Origin: Pseudaquabacterium inlustre
GTDB taxonomy: Bacteria > Pseudomonadota > Gammaproteobacteria > Burkholderiales > Burkholderiaceae_C
NCBI RefSeq assembly: GCF_038066595.1
Contig: NZ_JBBUTH010000007.1
Location: 310,001-374,000 of the forward strand
Direction: 5' to 3'
Length of the DNA stretch: 64,000 nt
Under the pieces are notes generated by a model that made no database searches, had not been told where the DNA came from, and worked only from the letters and a program-made list of their open reading frames with translations. The translations under genes were made by a program, and so were the position numbers. Below are positions 19,489 through 30,046 of this stretch, piece after piece; positions within the stretch are counted from its first letter, which is position 1, and each line of letters begins with the position of its first letter.

Positions 19489-20375
19489 GCTCCGGTCTCC
19501 TCGCCGGTGGCCGCGTGCACGCGGCGCGGCTGCTTGTAGCGGTGGTAGCCCCACAGGTACTGGCCGGGCTGCTGGGCGATCAGGCGGGCCATCTCGTCGT
19601 TCAGCACACTGGCGCAGGCCAGTTGCAGGGCCTCGTCATCGGCCGCCGAGGCGGGCAGGGGCGCGGCCGGCTCGCTGACCCGCAGCACCCAGCCCGCACC
19701 GGCCGGCAGGCGCTCGGCCCAGATCAGCAGCCAGGCGGCCCCGGTCTGCTGCACCAGGCGGGCCGCCAGCGTCATGGTGTAGGCCGGCCGGCCGAAGAAC
19801 GGCGCCCACACGCCCATGCCCTCGGGCGGCACCTGGTCGGGCAGCACGCCCACGCACTCGCCACGGCGCAAGGCGCGGATCATCTGCCGCACGCCGGCCA
19901 GCGCGGCCGGCGCGGTGGCCAGGCCGGGGCGGGCGCGGGCGGTCTCCTGCAGCGTGCGCAGCCAGTCCTGCCGCGCCGGGCGGTACATGGCGGTGAGCCG
20001 CGTGCGCTGGCCCCAGCGCTCGGCGATGGCCTGGGCACAGACCTCGAAGCTGCCCAGGTGCGGCGTCAGCAACACCAGGCCGCGGCCGGCGTCCAGCGCC
20101 TGCTCGATGCGCTCGGCCCCCTGCCACTGCACCAGCGGCCCCAGCGGCCGGTCCACCGGCCGCAGCCACAGCCAGGGCAGCTCGGCCACCATGCGGCCGG
20201 CCTCGGCCACGGCCTGGCGGCACACGGCCGCATCGAAGCCCGCCTGGGCCACATGGGCCGCCAGGCGCTGCCGGTACACGGCCGACAAGGCGTAGGCCAG
20301 CCAACCCAACAGGGCACCCAGACGCTGCAAATTGCTCAGGGAACGCCGCGCTAACCAGCGCATCAGCGACAACAT
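19485..20375 (-). CDS. LpxL/HtrB-family lipid A acyltransferase (first copy)
   Basis: The 296-residue product begins with a hydrophobic segment (about 17-35) and carries HLGSFE (His-X4-Glu), the canonical LpxL-type active site, then PDQVPPEGMGVWAPFFG and the C-terminal WGYHRYKQPR. It is the first gene of the minus-strand operon leading to dapF and xerC; its start codon lies only about 7 bp from the metK -10 element on the other strand, so the two promoters overlap. The pairing of two acyltransferases allows synthesis of a hexa-acylated lipid A. Confidence 0.87.
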   Translation of the reverse strand: MLSLMRWLARRSLSNLQRLGALLGWLAYALSAVYRQRLAAHVAQAGFDAAVCRQAVAEAGRMVAELPWLWLRPVDRPLGPLVQWQGAERIEQALDAGRGLVLLTPHLGSFEVCAQAIAERWGQRTRLTAMYRPARQDWLRTLQETARARPGLATAPAALAGVRQMIRALRRGECVGVLPDQVPPEGMGVWAPFFGRPAYTMTLAARLVQQTGAAWLLIWAERLPAGAGWVLRVSEPAAPLPASAADDEALQLACASVLNDEMARLIAQQPGQYLWGYHRYKQPRRVHAATGEETGA

Positions 20376-20381
20376 GGTTCT

Positions 20382-20387
20382 TATAAT
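20382..20387 (+). promoter_or_regulatory. -10 element of the metK promoter
   Basis: TATAAT matches the sigma-70 -10 consensus exactly. No good -35 hexamer stands 16-18 bp upstream, which could mean activator dependence. Transcription would begin near 20394, leaving a leader of about 160 nt before metK. Confidence 0.6.
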
Positions 20388-20393
20388 GGGCGG

Positions 20394-20555
20394 ATCGCCG
20401 AGTTAAAGGACAACTTGCGGGGCGAAGCGTGGTGCAAGTCCACGCCGTGCGGCCGGGGCCTGAGCCCTGGCAGTGCGCCAAATACCGCTAAAGCGTTCGC
20501 CGCCTCCAGACGTTGAAACGGCGACGCGTTTTTCAACAGCTCAGGAGTGTATTGA
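20394..20555 (+). promoter_or_regulatory. structured metK leader with possible pseudoknot and attenuator; class unknown
   Basis: The leader contains a hairpin GCGTGG/CCACGC (20427-20432 with 20440-20445). Its loop GCAAGT (20434-20439) is complementary to upstream ACTTGC (20413-20418), so an H-type pseudoknot is possible. Further on, GCGTTCGCCG (20493-20502) can pair with CGGCGACGC (20519-20527, one bulge), followed by G and five T, an attenuator-like stem. GTTGAAA (20512-20518) can pair instead with TTTCAAC (20531-20537), which would break the T-tract and remodel the region just before AGGAG at about 20542. GTTAAA and GCTAAA occur at either end. SAM-sensing is inferred from gene context only. 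Confidence 0.5.
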
Positions 20556-21740
20556 ATGGCGAACGACTTCCTCTTCACCTCGGAATCCGTCTCCGAGGGC
20601 CATCCCGACAAGGTGGCCGACCAGATCTCCGACGCGATCCTCGACGCGATCTTCGCGCAAGACCCGCGCAGCCGCGTGGCCGCCGAGACCCTGACCAACA
20701 CCGGTCTGGTGGTCCTGGCCGGCGAGATCACCACCAACGCGCACGTGGATTACATCCAGGTCGCGCGCGACACGATCAAGCGCATCGGCTACGACAACAC
20801 CGAGTACGGCATCGACTACAAGGGCTGCGCGGTGCTGGTGGCCTACGACAAGCAGAGCAACGACATCGCCCAGGGCGTCGACCACGCCTCGGACGACCAC
20901 CTGAACACCGGCGCCGGTGACCAGGGCCTGATGTTCGGCTACGCCTGCGACGAGACGCCCAGCCTGATGCCGGCGCCGATCCACTACGCGCACCGCCTGG
21001 TCGAGCGCCAGGCCCAGCTGCGCAAGGACGGCCGCCTGCCCTTCCTGCGCCCCGACGCCAAGAGCCAGGTGACGATGCGCTACGTGGACGGCAAGCCGCA
21101 CAGCATCGACACCGTGGTGCTGTCCACGCAGCACAGCCCCGACCAGAGCGAGACCCAGACCACGATGAAGGCCAGCTTCATCGAGGCCGTGATCGAGGAA
21201 ATCATCAAGCCGGTGCTGCCGGCCGAGTGGCTGAAGGACACGCGCTACCTGGTCAACCCGACCGGCCGCTTCGTCATCGGCGGCCCGCAGGGCGACTGCG
21301 GCCTGACCGGCCGCAAGATCATCGTCGACACCTACGGCGGCGCCTGCCCGCACGGCGGTGGCGCGTTCTCGGGCAAGGACCCGTCCAAGGTAGACCGCTC
21401 GGCCGCCTATGCCGCCCGCTACGTGGCCAAGAACGTGGTGGCCGCGGGCCTGGCCAAGCAGTGCCAGGTGCAGGTGGCCTATGCCATCGGCGTGGCCAAG
21501 CCGATGAACATCACGGTGTACACCGAGGGCACCGGCGTGATCCCCGACAACGAGATCGCCAAGCTGGTGGAGGCCCACTTCGACCTGCGCCCCAAGGGCA
21601 TCATCCAGATGCTGGACCTGCTGCGCCCGATCTACCAGAAGACCGCCGCCTACGGCCACTTCGGCCGCGACGAGCCCGAGTTCACCTGGGAGCGCACCGA
21701 CAAGGCCCAGGCGCTGCGTGCCGCCGCCGGCCTGAAGTAA
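20556..21740 (+). CDS. metK: S-adenosylmethionine synthase
   Basis: MetK forms SAM from methionine and ATP. The 394-residue protein has all signatures: SESVSEGHPDKVADQISDA at the N-terminus (ATP and metal site), GAGDQGLMFGYA, and the P-loop-like GGGAFSGKDPSKVDRS. AGGAG lies about ten bases before the ATG. Length is as in Burkholderia enzymes. It is transcribed alone behind a long structured leader and ends at an intrinsic terminator. Confidence 0.97.
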   Translation: MANDFLFTSESVSEGHPDKVADQISDAILDAIFAQDPRSRVAAETLTNTGLVVLAGEITTNAHVDYIQVARDTIKRIGYDNTEYGIDYKGCAVLVAYDKQSNDIAQGVDHASDDHLNTGAGDQGLMFGYACDETPSLMPAPIHYAHRLVERQAQLRKDGRLPFLRPDAKSQVTMRYVDGKPHSIDTVVLSTQHSPDQSETQTTMKASFIEAVIEEIIKPVLPAEWLKDTRYLVNPTGRFVIGGPQGDCGLTGRKIIVDTYGGACPHGGGAFSGKDPSKVDRSAAYAARYVAKNVVAAGLAKQCQVQVAYAIGVAKPMNITVYTEGTGVIPDNEIAKLVEAHFDLRPKGIIQMLDLLRPIYQKTAAYGHFGRDEPEFTWERTDKAQALRAAAGLK

Positions 21741-21785
21741 GTCCGGTTGGCTCCGGCGCCGCGCGCGCCGGGCCACAAACGCCAA

Positions 21786-21810
21786 GGACGGCCGCAAGGC
21801 CGCCCTTTTT
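21786..21810 (+). terminator. intrinsic terminator of metK
   Basis: A short stem with GGCC/GGCC closing a GCAA tetraloop, extended by flanking G-C pairs, is followed by TTTTT at 21806-21810. It lies 45 bp after the metK stop. Confidence 0.75.
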
Positions 21811-21835
21811 CATGGCCGAGGGCTTGAAGCCCGCC

Positions 21836-22207
21836 TCAGTTCAGCCCGCAGATCATGCGGAACGAGCCCAGCACCTGCTCGCCGCGGAAGGGCTTGACGA
21901 TCCAGCCGTTCACGCCCACGGCCTTGCCGCGCTCGCGCAGCTTGGTGTTGTTCTCGGTGGTCAGCATCACGATGCGCACCTGCTTGTTGCACAGCTCCTG
22001 GCGCATCTTCTCGGCCATGGTGATGCCGTCCATGTTGGGCATGTTCACGTCGCTGACCACCAGGCGGATCGACGGGTCGTCGCGCAACTGCGCCAAGCCC
22101 TCCCGTCCATCGCTGGCCGTGGCCACCTCGAAACCGTTGCGGCTGAGGTAGCCGGCGACGAAGTCGCGCGAGACGCTGGAGTCATCGACGATCAGGACAT
22201 GGGCCAT
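21836..22207 (-). CDS. single-domain CheY-like response regulator
   Basis: The 123-residue protein is a bare receiver domain. The acidic pair is Asp8-Asp9, the phospho-acceptor is Asp53 (VVSDVNMPNMDG), the switch Thr is Thr83 and the conserved Lys is Lys105 (IVKPF). There is no output domain, so signalling is by protein-protein contact as with CheY. The gene upstream encodes a receiver-CheX fusion, so the pair may act together in motility or surface-behaviour control, away from a che operon. Confidence 0.9.
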   Translation of the reverse strand: MAHVLIVDDSSVSRDFVAGYLSRNGFEVATASDGREGLAQLRDDPSIRLVVSDVNMPNMDGITMAEKMRQELCNKQVRIVMLTTENNTKLRERGKAVGVNGWIVKPFRGEQVLGSFRMICGLN

Positions 22208-22280
22208 GGGCAGGTTTTTCTCGCGCGAGGATCAGGGGCGGCGCGGCAGGGGTGGCGATGTGGCGGTCGACCACGGCGGG

Positions 22281-23249
22281 TCAGAAGAATTCCAGCGCGC
22301 CCGAGGCCTGCGGCGGCACCGCGCTCGCGGCATAGCTGGCGTAGCCCTCGGGCGACCACAGCAGGTTGAAGATCAGGCGCTGCACGATGGTCAGTGCCGG
22401 CATGCCGGCGCGGCGCGGATCGCTGAGGCGCCAGCGCACGCACAGCTGCGGGTCGCTCGAGCCGAAGGAGATGTACTTCTGCTCGTGGTTGATGACGATC
22501 GGCACCTGGATCTGCTCGCTGGCAAAGGCCTCGGGCGGGATGTAGCGGTTCTTGAACGCCCCCCACACCAGGTTGGTGGTCTCGGCCAGCAGCTGGTTCA
22601 TGGCCCGGAAGCTCAGGTCCGTGCTGGCCCCTTCCATGCCCAGGCCCTGGATCACCGCCTGGCGCAGGGCGGCCTCCTCGGTCTGCAGCATCATGTAACC
22701 ACGGCACCAGGTGCTCTCGATCGGGATCAGCGTCGACACCTGGCCGAAGATGATGCGGTCGTGCACCGCGTACGGCGGCTCGTGGCTGACCTCGGCGCCG
22801 GGGAACATGCCGGCCAGCGCCTCGCGCGTCAGGTCCAGCACGCCCTGCACCAGTTCATGCGGGTAATGCAGGCGGAACAGGCTGCCCTGCACCAGCTGGC
22901 GCAGCATCGCCAGTTCGCCGGTCGGCCAGGGGTAGCGAACCGCCTGGGCATCGGCGTCGGACAGCGGCGCGCTGCCGGTGCGGCGCAGGAAGATCGGCAG
23001 CTCGGCGCGCAACGCGTGGATGCTGCGCGCCAGCGCGAGCGCATCGCCGCTCTCGCAGGGCAGATCTTCGGCCAGCAGCACGCCGGCCAGGTCCTTGTGC
23101 ATGGCCAGCGTCGACTGGGCTTCGGCCGGCGTGCAGGGCAGCGGCATCAGCCCCATGCCGTCGCAGAACTCCAGCAATGCGCGGTAGTGCGAGGGATCGT
23201 GCTCCAACAGCAGCACCTTGGCGGCCAGCGACGGGGTGTTGTCGGACAT
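22281..23249 (-). CDS. degenerate receiver fused to a CheC/CheX-like phosphatase domain
   Basis: The ATG at 23249 is preferred over an in-frame GTG at 23261; neither has a clear ribosome site. In the 322-residue product, residues of about 8-125 resemble a receiver (VLLLEHDPSHYRALLEFC, VLLAEDLPCESGD), but the Lys region looks altered and the domain may not be phosphorylated. Residues of about 135-300 look like CheX: MNQLLAETTNLVWGAFKN (217-234) contains Glu223-x2-Asn226 followed by Gly, the CheC/CheX active-site pattern. It could dephosphorylate the CheY encoded 73 bp downstream. The assignment rests on motif reading. Confidence 0.55.
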   Translation of the reverse strand: MSDNTPSLAAKVLLLEHDPSHYRALLEFCDGMGLMPLPCTPAEAQSTLAMHKDLAGVLLAEDLPCESGDALALARSIHALRAELPIFLRRTGSAPLSDADAQAVRYPWPTGELAMLRQLVQGSLFRLHYPHELVQGVLDLTREALAGMFPGAEVSHEPPYAVHDRIIFGQVSTLIPIESTWCRGYMMLQTEEAALRQAVIQGLGMEGASTDLSFRAMNQLLAETTNLVWGAFKNRYIPPEAFASEQIQVPIVINHEQKYISFGSSDPQLCVRWRLSDPRRAGMPALTIVQRLIFNLLWSPEGYASYAASAVPPQASGALEFF

Positions 23250-23389
23250 GGAGGCGGGCACGGCGTGCGTGCGTGAGGAACGAAACGGCGGCGCCTGGGC
23301 GCCACCCGACCAGCCCTTGTCTTCGGCATCCGGCCGCCGAACTGGAGCCCGGATGCGGGTTGATCCGCCGCCCGCGGGCCTGCGCCGTG

Positions 23390-24376
23390 TCAGCAGTCGT
23401 GCACGGTGTCACCGTCGGCGCGCAGCGCGCCGGCCGCAGCCAGTTCCTCCAGCAGCGCGCGCAGCCAAGCGCGGGCACTGGGCACGCCGCGCGGCGGGTT
23501 CAGCGCCCAGGCGCCGCGCAGCAGCGGGGTGTCCTCGGCCCAGTCGAGCAGGGCCTCGACCGGCTGGCTGCGTTCTTCCATCAGGTGGTACTTCAACAGC
23601 ACCTTCATCGCATGCCGGGCATGGCGCGACGGATCGGCCTGGAAGCCGGCCAGCCGCGAGCGCGCCCGCCCCAGCGCACCGGCCACGTCACTGAAGGGTG
23701 CGCCGTGGCCCGGCAGCACCCACCTGACCGGCAGCGCGGCGATCTGGTCGAGCACCGCGCCCACGTCGTCGAACCCGGGCTCGCCCTCGATCTCGGGAAA
23801 CACCACGCCGAATCCGTGCTCCCACAGCGCGTCGGCCGAGACGAGCACACCGCTCGCGGCGTCGAACAGCATCACCGAGTCGGGGTCATGGCCCGGCGCG
23901 GGCAGCACCTGCCATTCGCGCCCGCCGGCCACCAGCGGCTCGCCAGGGGTCAGCACGCCATCGTGGCAGAAGGGCATCAGGCGCTGGCCGGTGCCGTCCC
24001 AGCTGCGGCCCACGCCATCGGCTCCCACCGGCGGACGGCTGTCGAACCAGGCGCGCACCGTCTCGGCCTGGCCGGGCGGGATGCGCAGCGGCGCGCCGAA
24101 AGCCGCCTGCAGCGTGGCATTGCCGCCGCAATGGTCGGAGTGCAGGTGGGTGTTGACGATGCCGGCCAGCGGCGCCTCACCCGCAGCCGCCAGCGCCTGG
24201 CGCACCAGCGCCAGCGTCTGCGCGGCGTGGTTGGCGTGGCTGGCGTCGACCAGCAGCGCCCCGGCCTCGCCGCGCGCCGGGTGGATCAGCAGGTTGTTCG
24301 ACGACAGCCAGCCGCGCTCCAGCACGGTGAGGCCGTCGAACGGATCGCTGGCGCGGGTGTGGATGGCGGCAGGCAT
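23390..24376 (-). CDS. metallo-beta-lactamase-fold hydrolase
   Basis: The start at 24376 is the ATG that begins the conserved region (MPAAIHTRASDPFDG). The 328-residue product has the metal-binding motif THLHSDHCGG near residue 75, APGHDPDSV (second metal His), DALWEHG (bridging Asp) and LPGHG (last His), all of the MBL superfamily. A C-terminal helical extension of about 90 residues suggests a thioesterase- or lactonase-like enzyme. Substrate unknown. It follows purT by 61 bp on the same strand. Confidence 0.85.
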   Translation of the reverse strand: MPAAIHTRASDPFDGLTVLERGWLSSNNLLIHPARGEAGALLVDASHANHAAQTLALVRQALAAAGEAPLAGIVNTHLHSDHCGGNATLQAAFGAPLRIPPGQAETVRAWFDSRPPVGADGVGRSWDGTGQRLMPFCHDGVLTPGEPLVAGGREWQVLPAPGHDPDSVMLFDAASGVLVSADALWEHGFGVVFPEIEGEPGFDDVGAVLDQIAALPVRWVLPGHGAPFSDVAGALGRARSRLAGFQADPSRHARHAMKVLLKYHLMEERSQPVEALLDWAEDTPLLRGAWALNPPRGVPSARAWLRALLEELAAAGALRADGDTVHDC

Positions 24377-24437
24377 GGCCGCCGATTGTGAAGGCGCCGC
24401 AGCGGCCCGGCGGGTCGCGGGGGTGACGCGGGTTGCT

Positions 24438-25667
24438 TCAGGCCTGGCGGGGTTTGACCTTCGACGCAGCCAGTTTGGCCTGGGTGCGTGCGCGCTCCAC
24501 ATCGGCATCGTGCACCAGGGCCACGCCCATGCGGCGCTTGGTGAAGCTCTCGGGCTTGCCGAACAGGCGGATCTCGCTGTTGGGCACCCGCATCGCCTCG
24601 GCCACGCCGTCGAACACGATGCCCTGCGCCTCGACGCCGCCATAGATCACGGCGCTGGCGCCGGGGCTCTTCAGCGTGGCGTCGACCGGCAGGCCCAGGA
24701 TGGCGCGGGCGTGCAGTTCGAACTCGTTCTGCCACTGCGTGATCATGGTCACCATGCCGGTGTCATGCGGGCGCGGGCTCACCTCGCTGAACCACACCAT
24801 GTCGCCCTTGACGAACAGCTCGACGCCGAACAGGCCCAGCCCGGAGGGCTGTCCGTCCAGGCCCACGCCCAGGTCGTCGGTGATGGCCTTGGCGATCTCG
24901 CGCGAGCGCTGCAGCGCGGTGGCCGTCATCGGGTGCGGCTGCCAGCTTTCCACATAGTCGCCGCTGACCTGCACATGGCCGATCGGGTCGCAGAAGTGGG
25001 TCTGCACCTGACCGTCAGGCCCCAAGGCGCGCACGGTCAGCTGGGTGATCTCGTAGTCGAAATCGATGAAGCCCTCGACGATGATGCGCCCGTGGCTGAC
25101 CCGGCCGCCGGCCATGGCGTAGTCCCAGGCCTTCTGCACATCGGCGGGGCCGTCGATCTTGCTCTGGCCTTTGCCGCTGCTGCTCATCACCGGCTTGACA
25201 ATGCAGGGGTAGCCGATGCCCCCGTCGATGGCCGCCTGCAGTTCGGCCAGCGAGTCGCAGAACTGGTACGGGCTGGTGGGCAGGCCCAATGTCTCGGCGG
25301 CCAGGCGGCGGATGCCTTCGCGGTCCATCGTCAGGCGCGCGGCGCGGGCCGTGGGGATCACGCGCACCTTGCCTTCGGCCTCCAGCGCCTGCAGCTCGGG
25401 CGTGGCGATGGCCTCGATCTCGGGCACCACCAGGTCGGGCTTCTCGGCCTCGATCAGCGCACGCAGTTGCGCCGCATCGCTCATCGTGATGGTGCGCGCG
25501 TGGTGCGCCACCTGCTGGCCGGGCGCGTTCTGGTAGCGGTCGACCGCGATCGTCTCCACACCCAGGCGCTGCAGCGCGATCAGCACCTCCTTGCCCAGCT
25601 CGCCGCTGCCCAGCAGCATCACGCGGGTGGCGTTGGGGGACAGCGGGGTTCCGATCGGCTTCGTCAT
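24438..25667 (-). CDS. purT: formate-dependent phosphoribosylglycinamide formyltransferase (PurT)
   Basis: PurT makes formyl-GAR from GAR, formate and ATP in purine synthesis. The 409-residue protein has the ATP-grasp fold: the N-terminal preATP-grasp domain (MLLGSGELGKEV), KPVMSSSGKGQS in the grasp domain, VELFVKGD and FSEVSPRPHDTGMVTM in the catalytic part. These are diagnostic and distinguish it from PurK. Length matches family members. Confidence 0.96.
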   Translation of the reverse strand: MTKPIGTPLSPNATRVMLLGSGELGKEVLIALQRLGVETIAVDRYQNAPGQQVAHHARTITMSDAAQLRALIEAEKPDLVVPEIEAIATPELQALEAEGKVRVIPTARAARLTMDREGIRRLAAETLGLPTSPYQFCDSLAELQAAIDGGIGYPCIVKPVMSSSGKGQSKIDGPADVQKAWDYAMAGGRVSHGRIIVEGFIDFDYEITQLTVRALGPDGQVQTHFCDPIGHVQVSGDYVESWQPHPMTATALQRSREIAKAITDDLGVGLDGQPSGLGLFGVELFVKGDMVWFSEVSPRPHDTGMVTMITQWQNEFELHARAILGLPVDATLKSPGASAVIYGGVEAQGIVFDGVAEAMRVPNSEIRLFGKPESFTKRRMGVALVHDADVERARTQAKLAASKVKPRQA

Positions 25668-25750
25668 GGCGGGGCGCAGAAGGTGGGGGTGAATGGCGCA
25701 TTGTCGCCGCCTCGCCAGCGGCCGGCCGACGCCCGGTTACGCTTGCTGCC

Positions 25751-26851
<1,101 letters not shown>

Positions 26852-26858
26852 GCGCCCG

Positions 26859-27866
<1,008 letters not shown>

Positions 27867-28036
27867 CGTGAGAACTCCGGAAACAGCGATGGATCGAGCA
27901 GGCCGCCAGCGTAGGCAGCCACCGGTCCGCCGGCCAGCGCGAAGCTCGCCGATGTTTGCCCGATCCTCCAGACCCGGCCTCTGGCCAGCCCCCGAGCGGC
28001 CCGCGATGCCCTGGCAGCCACCACAATCCGCCGGCC

Positions 28037-29011
28037 ATGCTGCCGACACGATCCTCCAGCCTCGATCCCCTGCCACCCGAATGGGCCGCCCGACTCAGCC
28101 AGGCCGTGCAACTAGCGCTGCGGCATGCGCCAGTGGACGGCCACCATGCCACCGCGGTGCCGGGGCTGATGCTGATCCGCGCCAGCGCGCCGGCCCAGCC
28201 GCTGCCCACGGTGTACGAGCCCGGCCTGGTGGTGGTGCTGCAAGGTCGCAAGCAGGCGCTGCTGGGCCAGCAGGTGCTGCGCTACGACCCGCTGCACTGC
28301 CTGGTGGTGTCGGTGAAGATGCTGCCCGCCGGCCAGATCACCGAGGCCTCGCCCGAGGCGCCCTACCTCTGCCTGCGTCTCGGCCTGGACACCCAGGCGC
28401 TGAGCGCGCTGCTGCTGGAGCTGGGGCCGGCCGGCACCACGCCCGCCGCGGCGAGCGCCAGCGCCGCCCCCGCCAGCAGTGCCACCTGCGGCCTGAACGT
28501 GGCCCGCGTGTCACCGCCCCTGCTGGACGCGGTGCTGCGCCTGCTGCACCTGCTGGACACGCCCGAGCACCTGCGTGTGCTGGCGCCGCTGGCCATGCGC
28601 GAGATCCTGTACCGCGTGCTGGTGGGCGAGCTGGGTGGCCCGCTGCGGCAGCTGGCGCTGGCCGATGGCCACGGCCAGCGCATTGCGCGTGCCATCGGCC
28701 TGCTGGAGCGCCGCTTCGACCAGCCGGTGCGCATCGACGAACTGGCGGCCGCCGCGCACATGAGCCCGTCCAGCCTGCACCTGCGCTTCAAGCAGGTGAC
28801 GGCCATGTCGCCGCTGCAGTACCAGAAGCAGCTGCGCCTGCACCAGGCGCGCCGGCTGATGCTGGCCGAGGGCCTGGATGCCGCCGCGGCCGCTCACCGC
28901 GTGGGCTATGAAAGCGCCTCGCAGTTCAGCCGCGAGTACCGGCGCCTGTTCGGCGCGCCACCGCGGGCCGAGATCGCGCAGCTGCGCGATGGCGCCGTGA
29001 TGGTGGATTGA
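28037..29011 (+). CDS. AraC-family transcriptional regulator
   Basis: The start at 28037 gives 324 residues. Residues of about 35-190 form the AraC-type N-terminal effector domain (PTVYEPGLVVVLQGRKQALLG). The C-terminal double helix-turn-helix starts near 218 (IARAIGLLERRFDQPVRIDELA) and ends YESASQFSREYRRLFGAPP. This subfamily (AraC_N plus HTH_18) often controls a divergent oxidoreductase, here the aldo/keto reductase 170 bp away. An unusual Ala/Ser-rich linker (about 138-155) separates the lobes. Confidence 0.9.
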   Translation: MLPTRSSSLDPLPPEWAARLSQAVQLALRHAPVDGHHATAVPGLMLIRASAPAQPLPTVYEPGLVVVLQGRKQALLGQQVLRYDPLHCLVVSVKMLPAGQITEASPEAPYLCLRLGLDTQALSALLLELGPAGTTPAAASASAAPASSATCGLNVARVSPPLLDAVLRLLHLLDTPEHLRVLAPLAMREILYRVLVGELGGPLRQLALADGHGQRIARAIGLLERRFDQPVRIDELAAAAHMSPSSLHLRFKQVTAMSPLQYQKQLRLHQARRLMLAEGLDAAAAAHRVGYESASQFSREYRRLFGAPPRAEIAQLRDGAVMVD

Positions 29012-29046
29012 GCGGGGCGGGTGCTCCAGCGGGCCGGGTGCCCCAA

Positions 29047-29919
29047 TCACCTGACCGCCAGCACCCGCGCCGCCAGCTCGGCAAAGCCCTCGCCGCGCTC
29101 GGCCTGCGTGACCCAGGCTGGCAGGTGCGCCAGCTGCGGCACGAAGCGCGCGATGTTGGCCACGCCCACGCTCAGCGGCAGGCGCTCGAACATCAGCTGG
29201 TCGTTGGTGGAATCGCCCACGTACAGCCAGTCGGCCTGCTCAGCCGGCCCGAAGGCCTGGCCCAGCACCTCGCTCACGGCCCAGGCGGCGGCTGTCCACT
29301 TGCTGTGCTCGCCGATCCAGCCGTTGACGTGGATCGAACTCACCGTGGCGGTCAGGCCATGCGCGCGCATCACGGCGCACACGGCGTCGATCTGCGCCGC
29401 GTCGAGGTGGGCGAACTCGCTGTGGTCGATGGCGATGTCGGTCAAGCGGCCCGGGCTGTCCTGCGCCAGCGTGGCGCCGGGCACGCGCGCCAGCACCTCG
29501 GCCGCACAGGCCTGCAGGCGTGCGAAGCGCGCGGCGCGGGTGGCCTCGTCCACCGTGTAGTCGCGGCGCAGGCCGTCGGGCGCTGCGGCGTCACGGCGCA
29601 GCATCACGCCGCCGTTCTCGGCCACGATGGCGGCCACCGGCCAGGCGCGCGCCATCGGCTCGCTCCAGCCGGCCGGGCGGCCGGTGATGGCGATCACCGG
29701 CACGCCGGCGGCGGCCAAGTCACCCAGCGCGTGCAAGGCAGCAGGCGCGATGGCGCCGTCGGCGGTGAGCGTGTCGTCGATGTCGGTCAGCACGCCGCGC
29801 ACGCTGCGCAGGCGCTCGGACGGCAACTCGGCCAGCGGGCGCAGGCGGCGGTTGGGCGCGTCGGCGGGTCGATCAACGGCTGGTGCGGCAGGCAGGTCGC
29901 CACGGTGAAAAGCGGACAT
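29047..29919 (-). CDS. HAD-IIB family hydrolase
   Basis: The start at 29919 gives 290 residues; a longer open frame upstream is antisense to the PPK2 gene. Motif I is LTDIDDTLTADG near residue 44, motif II ITGRPAGW, and motif IV GDSTNDQLMFE. The cap of type IIB sits between (about 110-215). Such enzymes are phosphatases of sugar phosphates or nucleotides in the cytosol. Substrate unknown. It is divergent from ppk2. Confidence 0.85.
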   Translation of the reverse strand: MSAFHRGDLPAAPAVDRPADAPNRRLRPLAELPSERLRSVRGVLTDIDDTLTADGAIAPAALHALGDLAAAGVPVIAITGRPAGWSEPMARAWPVAAIVAENGGVMLRRDAAAPDGLRRDYTVDEATRAARFARLQACAAEVLARVPGATLAQDSPGRLTDIAIDHSEFAHLDAAQIDAVCAVMRAHGLTATVSSIHVNGWIGEHSKWTAAAWAVSEVLGQAFGPAEQADWLYVGDSTNDQLMFERLPLSVGVANIARFVPQLAHLPAWVTQAERGEGFAELAARVLAVR

Positions 29920-29970
29920 GGGCCGCAGTCTCGCATGGGCCGCAAAGCCGCCGCGAAGGGCCGGCCGCGC

Positions 29971-29984
29971 TTGATGCGTGTCAA
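29971..29984. promoter_or_regulatory. FNR-like box upstream of ppk2
   Basis: TTGATGCGTGTCAA differs from the FNR consensus TTGAT-N4-ATCAA at one base. Its centre is about 69 bp before the ppk2 start, which would suit an activator site at -41.5 of a promoter beginning near 30019. The flanking 14 bases resemble those of the second box at 36524. Confidence 0.5.
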
Positions 29985-30046
29985 AGACCGGTGCCCTGCG
30001 CAGGCACACCATGCTTGTTTTCATCCGCCTGACACACGAGACCGCC

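Noticed and set aside
20394..20555. metK leader as a SAM-II riboswitch
   Set aside because: GCTAAA and a TGCAAG fragment match loosely, but spacing and the other conserved positions do not.
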